DNA of 64,000 bases from Clostridium beijerinckii (GTDB taxonomy: Bacteria; Bacillota; Clostridia; Clostridiales; Clostridiaceae), in assembly GCF_018223745.1 (NCBI RefSeq), contig NZ_CP073653.1, forward strand, positions 425,001-489,000, read 5' to 3'. Made by a program: the position numbers and the translations under genes. Shown here one piece after another: positions 60,021 through 64,000 of the stretch; position 1 is the first letter of the stretch, and each line of letters opens with the position of its first letter. The notes under the pieces were generated by a model. That model was not told the origin of the DNA and ran no database searches. It worked only from the letters and a program-made list of their open reading frames with translations.

Positions 60021-61283
60021 ATGGAGAAAATAGTGGTTAAAGGTGTAAAAGAACTGAGAGGGGAAGTTAATATAAGTTGTGCAAAAAATTCAATTTTACC
60101 AATAATTGCAGCAACTATATTGTGCCCAGAGCCTATAATTATTGATAATGCACCTAGGTTAGAAGATGTTGAGGTTATTTGTAAGTTATTAAGCGAACTA
60201 AACTGTGACGTTAATATTTCAAACGTAAACGATAGATTAACAATAAATACGAAAAATATAGTAGAAATGGATGCTAATGAAGAGCTTATGAGGAAAATGA
60301 GAGCATCATTTTTAATTATGGGACCTATGCTTGCTAGATTTGGATATTGTAAATTATCATTACCAGGCGGATGTAACATAGGAAGTAGACCAATTGATTT
60401 GCATCTTAAAGGATTTAAATTACTTGGAGCAGAGGTTGTAATAGGTCATGGGTTTGTAGAGGTGAGAGCAAAGAAAATAGTGGGCAACAGAATTTACCTT
60501 GATTTTCCATCTGTTGGCGCTACTGAAAATATTATGATGGCATCTGTCTTTGCTGAAGGAACAACTATAATAGAGAATGCAGCAGAAGAACCAGAGATCT
60601 GGGATTTAGCGCAATTCTTAAATAAGATGGGGGCTAAAATAGAAGGAGCAGGATTTGGAAAGATAACTATAACTGGTGTTAAAAATCTAAAAGGAATTAG
60701 TTATACACCTATATATGATAGAATAGAAGCAGGGACATTTATGATAGCAGCAGCTATTACAAATAGTAAAATAAAGATAAATGGAGTGAATGAAGAGCAT
60801 TTAAGACCTGTAATAGAAAAGTTAAGAGAATGTGGAATAGGTTTTACCAATTACAAAGATCATTCCATTGTAGTAGATGGACGGGGAAGTAAGAGGCCAT
60901 TGGATATCAAAACACTTCCTTATCCAGGATTTCCAACCGATATGCAAGCTCAAATGATGAGTTTATTATCTATTGTTGAAGGTGTTAGTGTTATTACAGA
61001 AACAGTTTTCGAAAATAGATTTATGCATGTTGCTGAATTGCAAAGGATGGGAGCCAACATCAAGATTGATGGAAGAACTGCTATAATTGAAGGCAAGCCA
61101 AGACTCACAGGCTGCGAAGTTAAAGCAACTGATTTAAGGGCTGGGGCAGCAATGATACTAAGTGGATTAGTAGCAGATGGTGAAACAGTGGTAAATGATG
61201 TTTATCATATTGATAGAGGATATGTAAGAATTGAAGAAAAGTTTAGGAATTTAGGAGCAGAAATATATAGAATAAATATGTAG
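60021..61283 (+). CDS. murA: UDP-N-acetylglucosamine 1-carboxyvinyltransferase MurA
   Basis: A 420-residue enzyme of the first committed step of peptidoglycan synthesis. The N-terminal KNSILPIIAATIL supplies the conserved Lys/Asn, and the fosfomycin-target Cys lies near residue 116 in LPGGCNIGSRPIDLH. DIKTLPYPGFPTDMQAQ and the C-terminal LRAGAAMILSGL are typical. ATG 60021 follows GGAGG; ATG 60009 lies just before it. The elaborate downstream hairpin structure separates it from spoIID. Confidence 0.96.
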   Translation: MEKIVVKGVKELRGEVNISCAKNSILPIIAATILCPEPIIIDNAPRLEDVEVICKLLSELNCDVNISNVNDRLTINTKNIVEMDANEELMRKMRASFLIMGPMLARFGYCKLSLPGGCNIGSRPIDLHLKGFKLLGAEVVIGHGFVEVRAKKIVGNRIYLDFPSVGATENIMMASVFAEGTTIIENAAEEPEIWDLAQFLNKMGAKIEGAGFGKITITGVKNLKGISYTPIYDRIEAGTFMIAAAITNSKIKINGVNEEHLRPVIEKLRECGIGFTNYKDHSIVVDGRGSKRPLDIKTLPYPGFPTDMQAQMMSLLSIVEGVSVITETVFENRFMHVAELQRMGANIKIDGRTAIIEGKPRLTGCEVKATDLRAGAAMILSGLVADGETVVNDVYHIDRGYVRIEEKFRNLGAEIYRINM

Positions 61284-61306
61284 ATTAAGATATGAATTGT
61301 GTGTAT

Positions 61307-61414
61307 GCATAATTAGGGTTCATAGTTATGAACAAGGTATACAAATTTTTCATGTAAGTTTTATAAAGGAATTTACATGAAATTTAGTTACCTATCCCTA
61401 ATTATGCTTTTTTA
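61307..61414 (+). terminator. Three-way-junction terminator-like RNA after murA
   Basis: Outer arms GCATAATTAGGG (61307-61318) and CCCTAATTATGC (61397-61408) pair perfectly over 12 bp and are followed by six T. Inside lie a 7-bp hairpin GTTCATA-gt-TATGAAC (61318-61333, sharing one base with the outer arm) and a longer arm closed by AGGTA/TACCT (61335-61339, 61390-61394) with an inner TTCATGTAA/TTACATGAA stem. Confidence 0.75.
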
Positions 61415-61592
61415 TTCTTTGGGAATTTATATTTTAGTAAAATCTGTGGACGAGGTACTCCTTGAGGGGATAAATTAAAAAAGGTTGATTAAATAGTTTG
61501 GGTATTTTAAAAAGAATAAAAAAGAAATCTTATTCGCCTGACTTTTCTCACATGCGTTCGAAAAGCTAGATGCGTGAAAAAAATCTACACAT

Positions 61593-61660
61593 ATGAAAAG
61601 AGTGCGAAGCACAATACGGAACTTAAATGAAAAGAGTGCGAAGCACAATACGGAGCTTAA
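61593..61660 (+). repeat. Two abutting 34-bp direct repeats
   Basis: Units 61593-61626 and 61627-61660 are identical except at one position (GGAAC versus GGAGC). Each contains the inverted repeat GTGC-GAA-GCAC. Confidence 0.9.
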
Positions 61661-61849
61661 CCACAGTCGCTTGGGATTTTTTTATCTCTAATAGCTTATA
61701 TTTAAGTTAAATCTATGCGTAAGTTATAGGAGAGACTAATTAAGAAAGTTATGGTTTATCTAAATTTGGGTAGCTTAAAGTTAACATAATTAACATAATT
61801 ATTAGGCTAAGACAATATACTTTAGAGTGCAGGCTTTAGGAGGTAGAGT

Positions 61850-62908
61850 ATGAAGATAATTAATGCTAGGACTACAAGTATAAAGATTAGCAATAATGTG
61901 AAAATAATTGCAGCTATGACTTTGATCATTTTTACTATATTAATAGCATTACCAATAGCTTTCTTAGAAAATGGTAAAGGGAAAATTGATTCGTTTAACT
62001 TGAGTGACAAAGATATAATGAAGAGTTCAAAAATAACATTTCCGTCTAATGGTAAAGTTAAGCTATATCATAGGTCAGAAGATAGAGTTGAGGAAATAGA
62101 TTTGGAAGAGTATGTAATGGGAGTAGTTGCGAGTGAAGTACCAGCTAATTTTGAGGAAGAAGCTTTGAAAGCTCAAGCTGTTGCAGCAAGAACATTTTAT
62201 ATGAGTAAAAGAAATAACCCTAATAAAGAAGAAAAAGAGAAAGGAGCTGAAATTTGTGATACAACCCACTGCCAAGTATATATGAGTAAGGATGAGAGAA
62301 TCTCTAAATGGAGTAAAAGTGAAGCTGAAAGTAATTGGGAGAAGATACAAAAGGCAGTTCTAGATACAAAAGGGCAAGTTCTTACTTATGACGGTTCAGT
62401 GTTGGAATATCCTCAATTTTTTGCAACCAGCTCTGGAAAAACAGAAGATGCAAAAGATGTATTTTCTATGGATGTACCATATTTAAAATCAGAAGACAGT
62501 AAGGGTGAAGAAATTGCACCTAAATATAAGACGAGCACACAAATTCCTATAAACGATTTTATAAATAAAATTAATTCTAAATATAAAGGTGTTAATGCTA
62601 ATAAAAGTAATTTGTCATCACTAATTAAGATATTAAGTTTTACAGAAGCTGGAAGTGTAAAAGAAATAAAAATAGGCAATGAGATTGTTAAAGGAACTGA
62701 ATTTAGGACATTGTTCAATTTGAATTCGACCAATTTCACATTAGACTTTCAACAAGATTCTGTAGAAGTTAACTGCAAGGGTTATGGCCACGGTGTAGGG
62801 ATGAGCCAATGGGGGGCTAATGCGATGGCAAAGAGTGGATCGAAGTATGATGAAATTCTTAAACATTACTATAGCGGAGTCGAAATCCAAGAAATAAATT
62901 ACAACTAA
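61850..62908 (+). CDS. spoIID: Stage II sporulation protein D (SpoIID)
   Basis: A 352-residue lytic transglycosylase that drives engulfment with SpoIIM and SpoIIP. An N-terminal transmembrane helix (about 17-40) precedes the SpoIID domain with YVMGVVASEVPANFEEEALKAQAVAARTF; the catalytic Glu is in ASEVPA. The C-terminal GYGHGVGMSQWGANAMAKSG motif is diagnostic. AGGAGGT precedes ATG 61850. The spoIIQ-like gene follows, both belonging to engulfment. Confidence 0.95.
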   Translation: MKIINARTTSIKISNNVKIIAAMTLIIFTILIALPIAFLENGKGKIDSFNLSDKDIMKSSKITFPSNGKVKLYHRSEDRVEEIDLEEYVMGVVASEVPANFEEEALKAQAVAARTFYMSKRNNPNKEEKEKGAEICDTTHCQVYMSKDERISKWSKSEAESNWEKIQKAVLDTKGQVLTYDGSVLEYPQFFATSSGKTEDAKDVFSMDVPYLKSEDSKGEEIAPKYKTSTQIPINDFINKINSKYKGVNANKSNLSSLIKILSFTEAGSVKEIKIGNEIVKGTEFRTLFNLNSTNFTLDFQQDSVEVNCKGYGHGVGMSQWGANAMAKSGSKYDEILKHYYSGVEIQEINYN

Positions 62909-62976
62909 GGAGAGAGTATTTACGTTAACTTAGACATAGGGTTGGCATAACTTCATATGAATAATTGAATAAATTT

Positions 62977-63020
62977 AAAGAGGATACTTGTTTATTTTTT
63001 TATAGCAAGTATCCTTTTCT
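62977..63020 (+). terminator. Terminator after spoIID
   Basis: AGGATACTTG (62981-62990) pairs with CAAGTATCCT (63006-63015), then TTTCTATTTTT. Confidence 0.8.
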
Positions 63021-63348
63021 ATTTTTGACTATAAATTAGCATGGGGTATATCCTCCAATTAATTGAATTTTTGTATATGTATGTTTAAAAAAAGTGGAGA
63101 TGGACATAATTTAGAACATCACTACTTAAAACAGAAATTATAAAGTAGAACTTCTTAAATTAGGGCCTAAATCCCTGATGGATATATCTATTGTTTAATA
63201 ATTAAATTATATGTACTTTTTAACACTAGATATACACTTATAACAATAATTTTAAAATACCTTTAAATGTAAATAATACATGATAAAAAAGCAAATTTAT
63301 GTATTATTTTTCATAAAAAGGGAACTATAACAATTGGAGGTGTTCATA
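63021..63348. other. Intergenic region spoIID-spoIIQ
   Basis: About 330 bp, AT-rich, without a convincing gene. A possible sigma-F promoter lies at its end (GTATT at 63301-63305, 14-nt spacer, GGGAACTAT at 63320-63328, one mismatch in each element). If used, the leader would be very short. Confidence 0.45.
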
Positions 63349-64000
63349 TTGGACAAAAATTTAAAAGAAAAACTTAAAAACTTATTTAGGAAGGAGGGAT
63401 TTTATATCGCCTTATTCCTATGTCTCTGTATTGTAGTAACTGTTGGAACTATCTCTTATAAAATGCTCAACAGCAAAAACCAAGTTAATAAAACAGAAGA
63501 CGTAAATAAAGATCTAACAATGAATTCTGGAAATGAAGGAAATTCTAATAATTCAGTTCAAAATGCTGAAAGAGTAGAGAATGCTCAAAATAATAGTAAT
63601 AAAGACAATGCAGATAAAACAAAAATAGAAAAGGCTGCATCAGTATCTACAAATAATACGGTAACATTTGTAAATCCTATAGATGGAGTAGAAAGTAGAA
63701 AATATACTTATCCTGCGCCAGTTAAGATGGAAGAAGGAGTTTTCAGAACTATTAGAGGTATTAATCTACAATCAACAGTAGGATCAGAAGTAAAGGCAGC
63801 AGCAGATGGTGTTGTGGAAGTTGCAGAAAATACTGGTGTTGAAGAAGGGGTTGTAGTAGAAATTAAACATGCTAATGGCCTAAAGACAAGATACGGAAAT
63901 CTTGATGCAAACTTATCAGTAAAAAAAGGAGATAAGGTTAAAGCAAATCAAGTTATTGCAAAAGTAGGAGATAGCGCAAAGGTATTTAGTAAAGATGTAT
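63349..64000 (+). CDS. spoIIQ: SpoIIQ-like M23 (LytM) protein, 3' end outside window
   Basis: At least 217 residues are visible. A short cytoplasmic segment and a transmembrane helix (about 18-40) are followed by a Asn/Ser-rich linker and an M23 peptidase-fold domain (from about 125). The position after spoIID matches spoIIQ, whose product links forespore and mother cell through SpoIIIAH. The usual M23 zinc motifs are not intact: the HxGxD position reads IRGIN and the later HxH-type site reads YGNL, so it is probably non-enzymatic, as in Bacillus subtilis. The start is TTG 63349 after TTGGAGGTG. No stop codon occurs before the window ends. Confidence 0.85.
   Translation, partial: MDKNLKEKLKNLFRKEGFYIALFLCLCIVVTVGTISYKMLNSKNQVNKTEDVNKDLTMNSGNEGNSNNSVQNAERVENAQNNSNKDNADKTKIEKAASVSTNNTVTFVNPIDGVESRKYTYPAPVKMEEGVFRTIRGINLQSTVGSEVKAAADGVVEVAENTGVEEGVVVEIKHANGLKTRYGNLDANLSVKKGDKVKANQVIAKVGDSAKVFSKDV

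Larger units (their letters stand above)
61284..61849. other. Intergenic region murA-spoIID with structured RNA and repeats
   Basis: This 566-bp region has, in order: a three-way-junction structure with T-run (61307-61414), a GC-richer segment (about 61440-61470) with a 5-bp hairpin, two adjacent 34-bp direct repeats (61593-61660), and the spoIID promoter region, where AACATAATT occurs twice (61793, 61802). No convincing gene is present; a 32-codon frame from 61593 has no ribosome binding site. Confidence 0.6.

Noticed and set aside
61593..61691. A 32-codon peptide spanning the 34-bp repeats
   Set aside because: No ribosome binding site, and the repeat length is not a multiple of three, so the two copies are read in different frames.

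Overview
The window looks like a chromosomal segment of a low-GC (about 30% by eye), endospore-forming Clostridium sensu stricto. Evidence: AT-rich codon use, strong GGAGG-type ribosome binding sites, frequent TTG starts, sporulation genes (sipL, yabG, cotS family, spoIIR, spoIID, spoIIQ), a biosynthetic thiolase and an F-type ATPase operon. Gene order and content suggest the C. beijerinckii/C. butyricum neighbourhood, but the species is inference.

Layout. (1) 1-2102: 3' part of a 23S rRNA gene followed directly by tRNA-Asn, with no 5S gene between. (2) 2.2-18 kb: envelope and housekeeping genes: polysaccharide deacetylase, TldD/TldE, a CmpB-type membrane protein, lipoteichoic acid synthase (minus), a cysteine-less YedF with a flavoprotein, a GDSL hydrolase and a RusA-like protein (minus), TsaD, a catalytically dead-looking alpha/beta hydrolase, HtrA, and an orphan PTS IIA plus solute-binding protein. 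(3) 18-26 kb: a spore-coat island of three CotS-type kinase-fold proteins, an unknown protein, two CotSA-like glycosyltransferases and the YabG protease, with sigma-K-like promoters. (4) 26-36 kb: glutathione peroxidase, Veg, SipL, cyanophycin genes cphB-cphA, ispE, spoIIR with a near-ideal sigma-F promoter, and a DUF1934 protein. (5) 36-59 kb: a Firmicutes-conserved block: pyrG, rho, rpmE, tdk, a DUF1385-PrmC fusion, prfA, the threonylcarbamoyl-AMP synthase, rpiB, upp, comEB, wecB, thlA and atpIBEFHAGDC. A UgtP-like glycosyltransferase sits on the minus strand between rho and rpmE. (6) 59-64 kb: ywmB, murA, spoIID and the start of spoIIQ, in an order shared with Bacillus subtilis.

Themes. 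Two enzymes of the tRNA t6A pathway (TsaD and the Sua5/YwlC synthase) are present but far apart. LtaS and the UgtP-like glycosyltransferase fit lipoteichoic acid polymer and glycolipid anchor synthesis. PrmC (fused) and its substrate PrfA are adjacent. SipL, YabG, CotS proteins, SpoIIR, SpoIID and SpoIIQ cover early engulfment to late coat maturation.

Most unusual items: an array of seven identical 40-bp repeats plus a partial copy between rpiB and upp, each carrying a small hairpin that reads as a terminator on the minus strand; a predicted three-way-junction RNA ending in a terminator downstream of murA, followed by two abutting 34-bp repeats; a relatively GC-rich, pseudoknot-capable leader before wecB; and several proteins that keep their fold signature but have lost catalytic residues (YedF, its neighbouring flavoprotein, the alpha/beta hydrolase after tsaD, and SpoIIQ). 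No prophage, insertion sequence or CRISPR array is visible.
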